In this document: positions 5,511 through 12,141 of the stretch, piece by piece | Layout of the letters: each line of letters begins with the position of its first letter | Numbering within the stretch: the stretch's first letter is position 1 | Assembly (NCBI GenBank): GCA_002373045.1 | Contig: DFHU01000017.1 | Span: 10,959 to 24,748, forward strand | Direction: 5' to 3' | Length of the DNA stretch: 13,790 nucleotides | Source of the DNA: Pseudoselenomonas ruminantium | GTDB lineage: Bacteria > Bacillota > Negativicutes > Selenomonadales > Selenomonadaceae | Notes under the pieces: generated by a model | What the model was told of the DNA's origin: nothing | The model's database searches: none | Seen by the model: only the letters and a program-made list of their open reading frames with translations | Program-made: the position numbers and the translations under genes

Positions 5511-7100
5511 ATGGGAGATTGGAAAGAGCGGTATAAGGAGCTTCTGGAGAGATTCAGTAAGCGCCAGCGGTACATTATGCTGGGCTCCGCTTTGGCTATT
5601 CTCATTGCCATAATTGGTGTAAGTGCATGGTATGGCAATAAGCCGGATATGGTTCCCTTGTTTACCAATATGGAAACAAAGGATGCCGGTGAAGTAGCTG
5701 CAAAACTGAAAGAAGCGAAAATCGAATACGAGGTGCAGGAAACGCGGCAAGGCACTACCATCATGGTTCCGTCACGGGATGTACACAATGCACGGCTGGA
5801 TTTGTCAACGCAGGGACTTCCCCGGGGTAATAAGGGGTTTGAAATCTTTGATGACAGCAAGCTGGGCGTTACGGAATTCCAGAACAAAGTCAATTATTTA
5901 CAGGCTTTGCAGGGAGAGCTGACTCGTACCATTGAGCAGATTGCTGCCGTAGAAAAGGCACGGGTGCATATTGTTCTGCCCGAAGACAGTCTGTACAAGA
6001 AAAATGAGAAGCCGGCTACGGCTTCCATTATGCTGCACCTGCGGCCCAATATGGAATTGTCCAAGAAGGAAATCAAGGGTATTGTCAATCTGGCGGCAAA
6101 CAGTGTTCAGGGCCTGAAGCCGGAAAATATCACGATTGTGAATGATACCGGTAAGATTCTTAATGACCCCGATGAAAATGAAGAACAGGCAGTCGGCGTT
6201 AAGACCATGACCCAGTTGGATATGACCAAGAAGGTTCAGGATAATATCCAGAAGAATATTCAGTCCATGCTGGATGATTCCATGGGAGAGGGCAAGGCAT
6301 TTGCCCGGGTAAGCGTGGAACTGGATTTTGATGACCGGACCACCGACAAACAGACCTTTACTCCGGTGGTGGACGATTCCGGCATTATCCGCAGCCAGCA
6401 GGATTTGAGCGAGACTTACAGCGGTACTTCGACTCAGCCCGGCGGTGCAGCCGGCGTCCAGTCCAATGTGCCGGGGTATGTTGCCCAGAACAACAATGCC
6501 AACGCTGACTATGAGAAAAAGGAATCGACAAAAAATTACGAGATAAATGAAGAGAAATCCAAGACAGTAGCAGCTCCCGGCTCCATTCGCCGGCTGACTG
6601 TAGCGGTTTTGGTAGATGATACCGTAACGCCTCAGCAGCAGGACAGCATTATGCGGACGGTGAGCAGTGCAGCAGGCATCAACACCAACCGGGGAGATAC
6701 GGTTTCCGTTGAACCGCTGCCCTTCAGTACAGAACTCCGTGACCGGCGGGCCGCAGAAGAAAAGGCTGCCAAGGACAGGGAGGACATGATTCTCTATGGC
6801 ACAATCGGTGGCATACTGCTGGTACTGGCTGCTATTGGCGGTTATCTCTACTATCGCCGCAAGAAAAAGCTGGAAGCTATTGCAGCCGAACAGGAGAGAA
6901 TCCGTCAGGAGGAGGAAGCAAGAAAGAAATTGGAAGAAGAAGAGCGTGCAGCCCTGTTGGCTGCTGGTGCTTTGGAACCTGAGGAACTTTCAGAAGAAGA
7001 ACAGCAGCACCTTACCGAAAAGCAGACTTTGCAACAGCTTATTGACCAGCGTCCGGCAGAGGTGGCTATGCTTGTTAAAACTTGGCTGGCGGAGGAATGA
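5511..7100 (+). CDS. fliF: FliF, flagellar MS-ring protein
   Basis: FliF forms the inner-membrane MS ring that houses the export gate and carries the FliG rotor ring. It has 529 aa (B. subtilis 536). A first membrane segment is at about residues 21-41 (YIMLGSALAILIAIIGVSAWY). The YscJ/FliF-type ring-building region follows (about 45-225, with DLSTQGLPRG, LEGEL-like QGELTRTIEQIAAVEKARVHIVLPE). The beta-collar region (about 230-415) contains a Gly/Asn-rich insert and EKKESTKNYEINEEKSKTVAAPGSIRRLTVAVLVDD. A second membrane segment is at about 426-448. The C-terminal cytoplasmic tail ends QLIDQRPAEVAMLVKTWLAEE, the FliG-binding segment. AAGGGA lies 8-9 bases upstream of ATG5511. The stop is only three bases before fliG, whose Shine-Dalgarno GGAGGA (7091-7096) is inside fliF. 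Confidence 0.98.
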   Translation: MGDWKERYKELLERFSKRQRYIMLGSALAILIAIIGVSAWYGNKPDMVPLFTNMETKDAGEVAAKLKEAKIEYEVQETRQGTTIMVPSRDVHNARLDLSTQGLPRGNKGFEIFDDSKLGVTEFQNKVNYLQALQGELTRTIEQIAAVEKARVHIVLPEDSLYKKNEKPATASIMLHLRPNMELSKKEIKGIVNLAANSVQGLKPENITIVNDTGKILNDPDENEEQAVGVKTMTQLDMTKKVQDNIQKNIQSMLDDSMGEGKAFARVSVELDFDDRTTDKQTFTPVVDDSGIIRSQQDLSETYSGTSTQPGGAAGVQSNVPGYVAQNNNANADYEKKESTKNYEINEEKSKTVAAPGSIRRLTVAVLVDDTVTPQQQDSIMRTVSSAAGINTNRGDTVSVEPLPFSTELRDRRAAEEKAAKDREDMILYGTIGGILLVLAAIGGYLYYRRKKKLEAIAAEQERIRQEEEARKKLEEEERAALLAAGALEPEELSEEEQQHLTEKQTLQQLIDQRPAEVAMLVKTWLAEE

Positions 7101-7103
7101 CCT

Positions 7104-8135
7104 ATGGCACTTGAAGATATGTATGGCGATGGTGATGAAGAACTCACTAATACAGAGAAAGCAGCCGTGTTGTTTATTGCTCTGGGCCCTGAATATTCAG
7201 CGAAGCTTTTTCAGCATCTGGACGATGATGAAATTGAGCGTATAACCCTCGAAATTGCGAACCAGAAAAAGGTCAGCTCCGAGGTAAAGGCAAAGGTAGT
7301 CAGTGAATTTTATCAAATGGCTATGGCCAGCGACTACATTTCCACGGGTGGTCTGGAATATGCGCAGAATGTGTTGGAGAAGGCCTTGGGAGCGGAAAAG
7401 GCGATGGAAATTCTCAATCGCCTTACCTCCAGCTTGCAGGTTCGACCTTTCGATTTCCTGCGCAAGACCGACCCTTCTCAGCTCATGAACTTTATCAACA
7501 ACGAGCATCCACAGATCATTGCATTGATTATGGCTTACTTAGAACCGGATCAGGCGGCTACGCTGCTCGGTTCGTTGCCGCCTGAAGCCCAGGCGGATGT
7601 AGCCAGACGTATTGCCCAGATGGATAGAACGTCGCCAGATATTGTCCGCGAGGTAGAGCGTGTGCTGGAGCGCAAGCTGTCTTCGCTGGTTACGCAGGAC
7701 TTTACCACCGCTGGCGGCGTCAAGGCTATCGTGGAAGTCCTCAACCGTGTGGACCGTACCACCGAAAAATCGATCATCGAAACTTTGGAAGTGGACAATC
7801 CGGAACTGGCCGAGGAAATCAAACGCCTCATGTTCGTGTTCGAAGATATCGTTCAGCTGGACGACCGCTCCCTGCAGATGGTTTTGCGCGAAGTGGATAC
7901 CAAGGATTTGTCCTTGGCACTCAAGGCTACACCTGCGGAAGTGGCCGACAAAGTTTACCGGAATATGTCGAAACGTGCTGCCGATATGCTTCGGGAAGAA
8001 ATCGAGTTCATGGGCCCCGTCAAGATTCGTGACGTGGAAGAAGCTCAGCAGAAGGTCGTCAATGTCATCCGCGCATTGGAGGACAAGGGCGATATCGTAA
8101 TATCGCGTGGACAGGGAGACGAGATGATTGTCTAG
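7104..8135 (+). CDS. fliG: FliG, flagellar motor switch / rotor protein
   Basis: FliG forms the rotor ring bound to FliF and interacts with the stator to generate torque and switch direction. It has 343 aa (B. subtilis 338). The N-terminal FliF-binding domain starts about residue 10 (LTNTEKAAVLFIALGPEYSAKLFQHL). The middle domain carries the EHPQ motif (134-137), followed by IIALIMAYLEPDQAATLLGSLP. The C-terminal torque domain holds FVFEDIVQLDDRSLQMVLREVDTKDL (about 244-269) with the charged residues typical of the stator interface, then ADMLREEIEFMGPVKIRDVEEAQQ. The Shine-Dalgarno GGAGGA is seven bases upstream of ATG7104. The 3' end overlaps the fliH TTG start by eight bases. Confidence 0.98.
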   Translation: MALEDMYGDGDEELTNTEKAAVLFIALGPEYSAKLFQHLDDDEIERITLEIANQKKVSSEVKAKVVSEFYQMAMASDYISTGGLEYAQNVLEKALGAEKAMEILNRLTSSLQVRPFDFLRKTDPSQLMNFINNEHPQIIALIMAYLEPDQAATLLGSLPPEAQADVARRIAQMDRTSPDIVREVERVLERKLSSLVTQDFTTAGGVKAIVEVLNRVDRTTEKSIIETLEVDNPELAEEIKRLMFVFEDIVQLDDRSLQMVLREVDTKDLSLALKATPAEVADKVYRNMSKRAADMLREEIEFMGPVKIRDVEEAQQKVVNVIRALEDKGDIVISRGQGDEMIV

Positions 8136-8919
8136 AGTTATCAAAGCCGCGATATGGGAAGAAAATCCTCATCTCATCCATACCCCCGAGCCGCCTAAGC
8201 CGGAAAAGGCTGCAGCCGAGGATAGTGGTTTTGATGAAGAAACCCGCACCCGTATGCTGGCAGAAATTGCTGCCAAGGAGCAGCGTGCTATTCAGTTATT
8301 AAAAGATGCCAAGGTGGATGCGGAAATACTCAAGCAGGAGGCTAAAGCTGAATGTGAGCGTATGAAAGAGGAAGCCCGGGCTGAAATTGAACAGGCAAAA
8401 CAGGAAGCGTCCGAAGAAGGCCATCAGGAAGGTTATGAGGCCGGCTATAAGGATGGCGAGGCCAAAATTCGGGAGGAGATGGCTAAGACCCTGGCTGCAG
8501 GAAGTGCGCAGGCGGAAAAAACCCTGCGGGATGCGAAGGAGGCCACACGTGACTATGTTCAGCAGGCTGAACAGGATGTGGTGAAAATGGTCATGGCTGT
8601 TGTAGAAAAAATTCTTCCTCAGCACTTTATCGATGTTCCCCAGGTAGTATTGCCATTGGTGAGAGAGGCTATTGTTAAGGTAAAAGACCAAAAAGAATTA
8701 AAAATTCATGTGGCACCGCAAGACTACGATTTGGTACTTTTGGCCCGCAATGAATTTCGGGGTCTCCTGACCTACGGTGATGCGACGATTGATTTGGTTT
8801 CGGATCAGAGCATGAATCCTGGTGATTGTCTGATTGAAACGCCAAATGGGACAGTGGATGCACGGCTTGCTACGCAGATTGAGCTTGTACGGCAGGCAGT
8901 GAAAAATGTTATGCTTTAA
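8128..8919 (+). CDS. fliH: FliH, regulator/stator subunit of the flagellar export ATPase
   Basis: FliH dimers bind the FliI ATPase and tether it to the export apparatus; the protein is homologous to peripheral-stalk subunits of F/V-type ATPases. There are 263 aa from a TTG start at 8128, overlapping the fliG stop; GGGAG (8114-8118) is nine bases upstream and the product begins (M)SRVIKAAIWEE, as FliH proteins do. The middle is a long Glu/Lys/Ala coiled coil (about 45-150) with small-residue repeats EGHQEGYEAGYKDGEAK resembling FliH GxxxG motifs. The C-terminal domain has LPQHFIDVPQVVLPLVREAI, GDATIDLVSDQSMNPGDCLIET and GTVDARLATQIELVRQAV, the FliH/HrpE/ATPase-E signature. fliI follows after 24 bases. 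Confidence 0.94.
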   Translation: MSRVIKAAIWEENPHLIHTPEPPKPEKAAAEDSGFDEETRTRMLAEIAAKEQRAIQLLKDAKVDAEILKQEAKAECERMKEEARAEIEQAKQEASEEGHQEGYEAGYKDGEAKIREEMAKTLAAGSAQAEKTLRDAKEATRDYVQQAEQDVVKMVMAVVEKILPQHFIDVPQVVLPLVREAIVKVKDQKELKIHVAPQDYDLVLLARNEFRGLLTYGDATIDLVSDQSMNPGDCLIETPNGTVDARLATQIELVRQAVKNVML

Positions 8920-8943
8920 GAAGTTCCTTTGAGGTATGGAGCT

Positions 8944-10284
8944 ATGGAAGATATGCAGGTAAATAAGCCTTTTCAATTGAATATCGATAAGTTCACAGAG
9001 GCTATTTGCGATTGCTCCAGTGTCAAACTCACGGGGAAGGTAACGCAGGTTATTGGCCTGGTCATTGAGTCTCAGGGGCCTACGGTAAGTGTAGGTGAAC
9101 TTTGTTACATCAGCTCGCATAATCCGGATGTTCCGCCGATTCCTGCTGAAGTGGTAGGCTTTCGGGAAGGTTATGTCATGTTGATGCCCGTTGGCGAGAT
9201 GCAGGGGATTGGTCCTGGCTGTGAAGTGACAGCAGCGCAGAAGATGCTGAATGTCAAAGTGGGCGATGAGCTTTTAGGCCGTGTCCTGGATGGCTTGGGC
9301 AATCCTATTGATGGCAAAGGCCCGATCCTTTGCAAGAAGGAGTATTCGCTGCAGGCTGATCCGCCTCATCCGTTATCGCGGCCTCGTATCCATGACAGCC
9401 TTTATGTCGGTGTGCGGGCTATTGATGGGCTTATCACCATGGGAGAAGGTCAGCGCATAGGCATTATGGCTGGCTCCGGGGTGGGGAAATCCACCCTTCT
9501 TTCCATGATTGCCCGCAATACGGAGGCCGATATCAGTGTCATTGCGCTGGTGGGAGAACGTGGCCGTGAGGTGCGTGATTTCATCGAGCGCGATTTAGGC
9601 GAAGAAGGCATGAAACGCTCTGTGGTGGTAGTGGCGACCTCTGACCAGCCGGCTTTGGTGCGTATCAAAGGCGCGATGACTGCTACCGCTATTGCGGAGT
9701 ACTTCCGTGACCAGGGCCGTAAGGTTATTCTGATGATGGATTCGGTTACCCGCTTTGCCATGGCGCAACGTGAAGTAGGGCTGACCATTGGGGAGCCACC
9801 GGCTACCCGTGGCTACACGCCTTCCGTATTTGCCATGCTGCCACGGCTTTTGGAGCGGGCAGGTACCAGTGCGACAGGCTCGATTACGGGAATTTACACG
9901 GTACTGGTAGATGGCGATGATATGAATGAACCCATTGCCGATGCGGTGCGTTCCATTTTGGATGGTCACATTGTATTATCCCGTACGATTGCGGCGCAGA
10001 ATCACTTCCCTGCCATTGATATTATGCCTAGCGTCAGCCGTGTAATGAATGAAGTGGTTTCGCCGGAGCATTTAAAAGCTGCACAGCAAATGCGGCAGCT
10101 CATGGCCGTCTATCGAGATGCTGAGGACTTAATTCACATTGGGGCGTATGTAAAGGGCTCCAGCGCTAAGATTGATGAATCGATACAGAAGATAGATGCC
10201 ATTAATGATTTTCTCTGTCAGGGAATTTTTGAAGTTGATTCCTATGAAGAAACTGAAAGAAAATTAATGGGAATTTCCGGGTAA
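8944..10284 (+). CDS. fliI: FliI, flagellum-specific export ATPase
   Basis: FliI is the F1-beta-like ATPase of the flagellar type III secretion system; it forms a hexamer with FliH and FliJ. From ATG8944 the product is 446 aa (family about 435-455). Visible features are the N-terminal beta-barrel (about 20-90, GKVTQVIGLVIESQGPTVSVGELC), Walker A AGSGVGKST (176-184), VGERGREVRDFIERDLG, Walker B VILMMDSVTR (261-270), the T3SS-ATPase motif GEPPATRGYTPSVFAMLPRLLERAG, and HFPAIDIMPSVSRVM. The start ATG8944 has GAGG (8931-8934) nine bases upstream. A TTG at 8929 would add five residues and ATG8953 would remove three. fliJ begins six bases after the stop, so the three export-ATPase genes are contiguous. 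Confidence 0.98.
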   Translation: MEDMQVNKPFQLNIDKFTEAICDCSSVKLTGKVTQVIGLVIESQGPTVSVGELCYISSHNPDVPPIPAEVVGFREGYVMLMPVGEMQGIGPGCEVTAAQKMLNVKVGDELLGRVLDGLGNPIDGKGPILCKKEYSLQADPPHPLSRPRIHDSLYVGVRAIDGLITMGEGQRIGIMAGSGVGKSTLLSMIARNTEADISVIALVGERGREVRDFIERDLGEEGMKRSVVVVATSDQPALVRIKGAMTATAIAEYFRDQGRKVILMMDSVTRFAMAQREVGLTIGEPPATRGYTPSVFAMLPRLLERAGTSATGSITGIYTVLVDGDDMNEPIADAVRSILDGHIVLSRTIAAQNHFPAIDIMPSVSRVMNEVVSPEHLKAAQQMRQLMAVYRDAEDLIHIGAYVKGSSAKIDESIQKIDAINDFLCQGIFEVDSYEETERKLMGISG

Positions 10285-10290
10285 CAGGTC

Positions 10291-10758
10291 ATGAAAAAGT
10301 TTAAGTTTCAGCTGGAGACCCTGCTCAGGGTTACACGGCGCAAAAAAGATGATGCTGAACGTGAATTTGCCGAAGCTTCCCGCCGATTGGAAGAAGCCCG
10401 GGAAGGTTTAAGCACTCTGCTGGACGAAATGCAAAGAGGCCAGCGGGATTATGACGCACTTTCGCAGGAGGGTGTGCGGGTTACCGTGGGCAGGCTCATG
10501 ACATTTAATAGTTTTTTTGCCTGGAAAAGGGAGCAGATTGAAATGCAGCAGGGGATTGTCCTGCAGATGAAGGGCGAAAAACAGAAAAAGCTCAAGGCAC
10601 TTATGGAAGTTATGAGTTATCTCAAGAGTATAGAACAATTGAAAGAACGCCGCTATCAGGAGTATCTGTCGGAGGCCCTGCAGGAAGAACAGAAAATGTT
10701 GGATGAAATCGGCCTGCAGCTTACGATGCGGCGCAGAAGGGAAGGGATAAGCTTATGA
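10291..10758 (+). CDS. fliJ: FliJ, central stalk / chaperone-escort protein of the flagellar export ATPase
   Basis: FliJ is a coiled-coil protein that inserts into the FliI hexamer like the gamma subunit of F1 and couples it to the export gate. It is 155 aa, close to the usual 145-150. The N-terminal signature MKKFKFQLETLLRVTRRKKDDAEREFAEASRRLEEA is characteristic. The rest is almost wholly charged heptad-like helix (KGEKQKKLKALMEVMSYLKSIEQLKERRYQEYLSEALQEEQKMLDEIG). The Shine-Dalgarno is weak (CAGG in the six-base gap after fliI), suggesting coupled translation. The TGA stop (10756-10758) overlaps the start of the next gene in an ATGA arrangement. Confidence 0.93.
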   Translation: MKKFKFQLETLLRVTRRKKDDAEREFAEASRRLEEAREGLSTLLDEMQRGQRDYDALSQEGVRVTVGRLMTFNSFFAWKREQIEMQQGIVLQMKGEKQKKLKALMEVMSYLKSIEQLKERRYQEYLSEALQEEQKMLDEIGLQLTMRRRREGISL

Positions 10759-11375
10759 TGGATTTAACCGGTGTACGCCATGTACAGGCGAGAATTGCGC
10801 AATTGCAGGAGCAATTTGGTATGCCGGGAAATCTTCCCGGTACAGGTTTCTCCCAAAAACTGGAAAAGGAAATGCAAAAATCACTGGGAGTAACGGAGGC
10901 ACAGAAAACTTCTGAACCAGCAGTTCAGGAAAACAATCAGCCGTTGCCTGCAGTACAGAAGGTGGATAATGCGAAAATGGTACTGGCGGATATGCCGCTG
11001 GCAGATCAAAATCTCAGTACGCTTATAGAGGCGGCGGCCAGAAAGTATAAAGTGGATCCGAAATTGGTGGCTGCTGTGGCAGAAGTGGAATCCAATGGCA
11101 ATCAGGATGCCGTTTCGTCTGTGGGAGCTATTGGTGTTATGCAGCTGATGCCGGATACGGCAGCTTCACTTGGTGTAGATCCCTACAATAAACAGCAGAA
11201 TATTGAAGGCGGTGCAAAATATCTCCGTCAGATGCTTGATACCTTTGGCGGGGATACGAAAAAGGCTGTGGCGGCTTATAATGCCGGCCCAGGAGCGGTG
11301 AAGGATTATGGTGGTGTTCCGCCGTATAAGGAAACCCAAAATTATGTGAACAAGGTATTGGATATTTACAGATAA
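10755..11375 (+). CDS. Lytic transglycosylase (SLT domain), flagellar operon-associated
   Basis: This is a peptidoglycan-cleaving lytic transglycosylase of the Slt/goose-lysozyme-like family, 206 aa. Residues 1-90 are a Gln/Lys/Ala-rich, probably disordered segment with no visible signal peptide or membrane helix. The SLT domain is at about 92-206: IEAAARKYKVDPKLVAAVAEVESNGN with the catalytic Glu at residue 112 (ES motif), GAIGVMQLMP (124-133), AAYNAGPGAV (173-182) and the closing YKETQNYVNKVL. AAGGG (10742-10746) is eight bases upstream and the ATG overlaps the fliJ stop (ATGA), so it is translationally coupled. By context it probably opens the cell wall for the growing rod, a job done by FlgJ or SltF in other bacteria (inference). 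How it leaves the cytoplasm is unclear; export through the flagellar channel is one possibility. Confidence 0.92.
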   Translation: MMDLTGVRHVQARIAQLQEQFGMPGNLPGTGFSQKLEKEMQKSLGVTEAQKTSEPAVQENNQPLPAVQKVDNAKMVLADMPLADQNLSTLIEAAARKYKVDPKLVAAVAEVESNGNQDAVSSVGAIGVMQLMPDTAASLGVDPYNKQQNIEGGAKYLRQMLDTFGGDTKKAVAAYNAGPGAVKDYGGVPPYKETQNYVNKVLDIYR

Positions 11376-11400
11376 CGTAAGATAGAAGGCGGGTTAGACA

Positions 11401-12048
11401 ATGGCAGTGAAGAAGAAAAAGAAAAAAGGCAGTAAGATAGTGAAAGTGCTATTAATGCTCTTCCTGCTATTTGTGCTTATCGTGGGCGGTTTTGCTTTAG
11501 GGGTTTACCTGCAGCTGATTGATACGCAGGAAGCCAATGAGCAGTTAAAACTTTACGATTTACCGGTTATTGGTGAATACTTTGTGCGTCCGGCACCTAG
11601 CGAGTCGGATATGGAAAAAATGCCAGTAGAAGATGCCAAACCGGACAAGGATAAGGATTTGAAGTCAGACGATAAGGATAAAAAGGAATCCAAGAAGCTC
11701 GTCATAACCAAAGAAGAGATTGAAAAACAAATGAAGCAGCGGGAAGCTGAGGAAAAGAAAAGAGTGTCTAAACTTGCCCGGCTGTATAATCAGATGAAGC
11801 CGAAGGATGCGGCAAAAGCCATGGATGAGCTGGATGATGATATGTGCATTGCCATATTACAGCGTATGGATGAGGCCGTGGTGGCAAAGATCATGACAGA
11901 ATTCGACGAAGGCAAAACGGCCAGAATTACCCGTATAATGTATGCGGGTACCAAAAAGGAAGTTAACACAGAAGAGGACATTCGCCGCATGTTGGAAGAA
12001 AAAGCCAAGAAAGACGGGCAGGAACAGCCGGAAATTGAGGCACAATGA
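11401..12048 (+). CDS. MotE/YlxF-like flagellar protein with MgtE-N-type domain
   Basis: This 215-aa protein is at the position of B. subtilis ylxF, between the fliJ end and fliK. The N-terminus is very basic (MAVKKKKKKGSK), followed by one membrane helix at about 16-36, so it is inner-membrane anchored. A linker (55-105) is rich in Lys, Asp and Pro (PDKDKDLKSDDKDKKESKK). A helical region with an MgtE-N-like fold follows (about 123-185, SKLARLYNQMKPKDAAKAMDEL... IAILQRMDEAVVAKIMTEFDEGKTARITRIM), resembling the C-terminal half of MotE, a chaperone of motility proteins in other bacteria. The tail is acidic. AGAAGG (11384-11389) lies 11 bases upstream of the ATG. It is the last gene before a terminator. 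The family call is good; the molecular role is inferred. Confidence 0.8.
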   Translation: MAVKKKKKKGSKIVKVLLMLFLLFVLIVGGFALGVYLQLIDTQEANEQLKLYDLPVIGEYFVRPAPSESDMEKMPVEDAKPDKDKDLKSDDKDKKESKKLVITKEEIEKQMKQREAEEKKRVSKLARLYNQMKPKDAAKAMDELDDDMCIAILQRMDEAVVAKIMTEFDEGKTARITRIMYAGTKKEVNTEEDIRRMLEEKAKKDGQEQPEIEAQ

Positions 12049-12056
12049 ATGATAAG

Positions 12057-12090
12057 TTCCCTACCAAGCAAAAGTAGGGAATTTTTTATT
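12057..12090 (+). terminator. Intrinsic terminator between the motE/ylxF-like gene and fliK
   Basis: The stem TTCCCTAC (12057-12064) pairs perfectly with GTAGGGAA (12074-12081). The loop is nine bases and is followed by TTTTTTATTT (12082-12091 region). It begins eight bases after the stop of the upstream gene and would end or attenuate the fliE-fliJ transcript before fliK. Confidence 0.82.
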
Positions 12091-12117
12091 TAAGTAAAAG
12101 GCGTTTTTCAACGATAA
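12091..12117 (+). promoter_or_regulatory. Sigma-28 (SigD/FliA)-like promoter candidate for fliK
   Basis: TAAG (12091-12094), a 15-base spacer and AACGATAA (12110-12117) match the flagellar sigma consensus TAAA-N15-GCCGATAA at 3 of 4 and 6 of 8 positions with exact spacing. It lies just after the terminator and 25 bases before the fliK start, which is the expected place. Not tested; short motifs of this kind also arise by chance. Confidence 0.45.
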
Positions 12118-12126
12118 ATAACATGT

Positions 12127-12140
12127 AAGGGAGGTGATTT
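12127..12140 (+). promoter_or_regulatory. Near-perfect Shine-Dalgarno of fliK
   Basis: AAGGGAGGTGATTT (12127-12140) differs from the full anti-Shine-Dalgarno complement AAGGAGGTGAT by an extra G in the run and is the strongest in the window. GGAGG (12130-12134) is seven bases before GTG12142, which fixes this as the start over the later ATG at 12160. Confidence 0.8.
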
Positions 12141-12141
12141 G

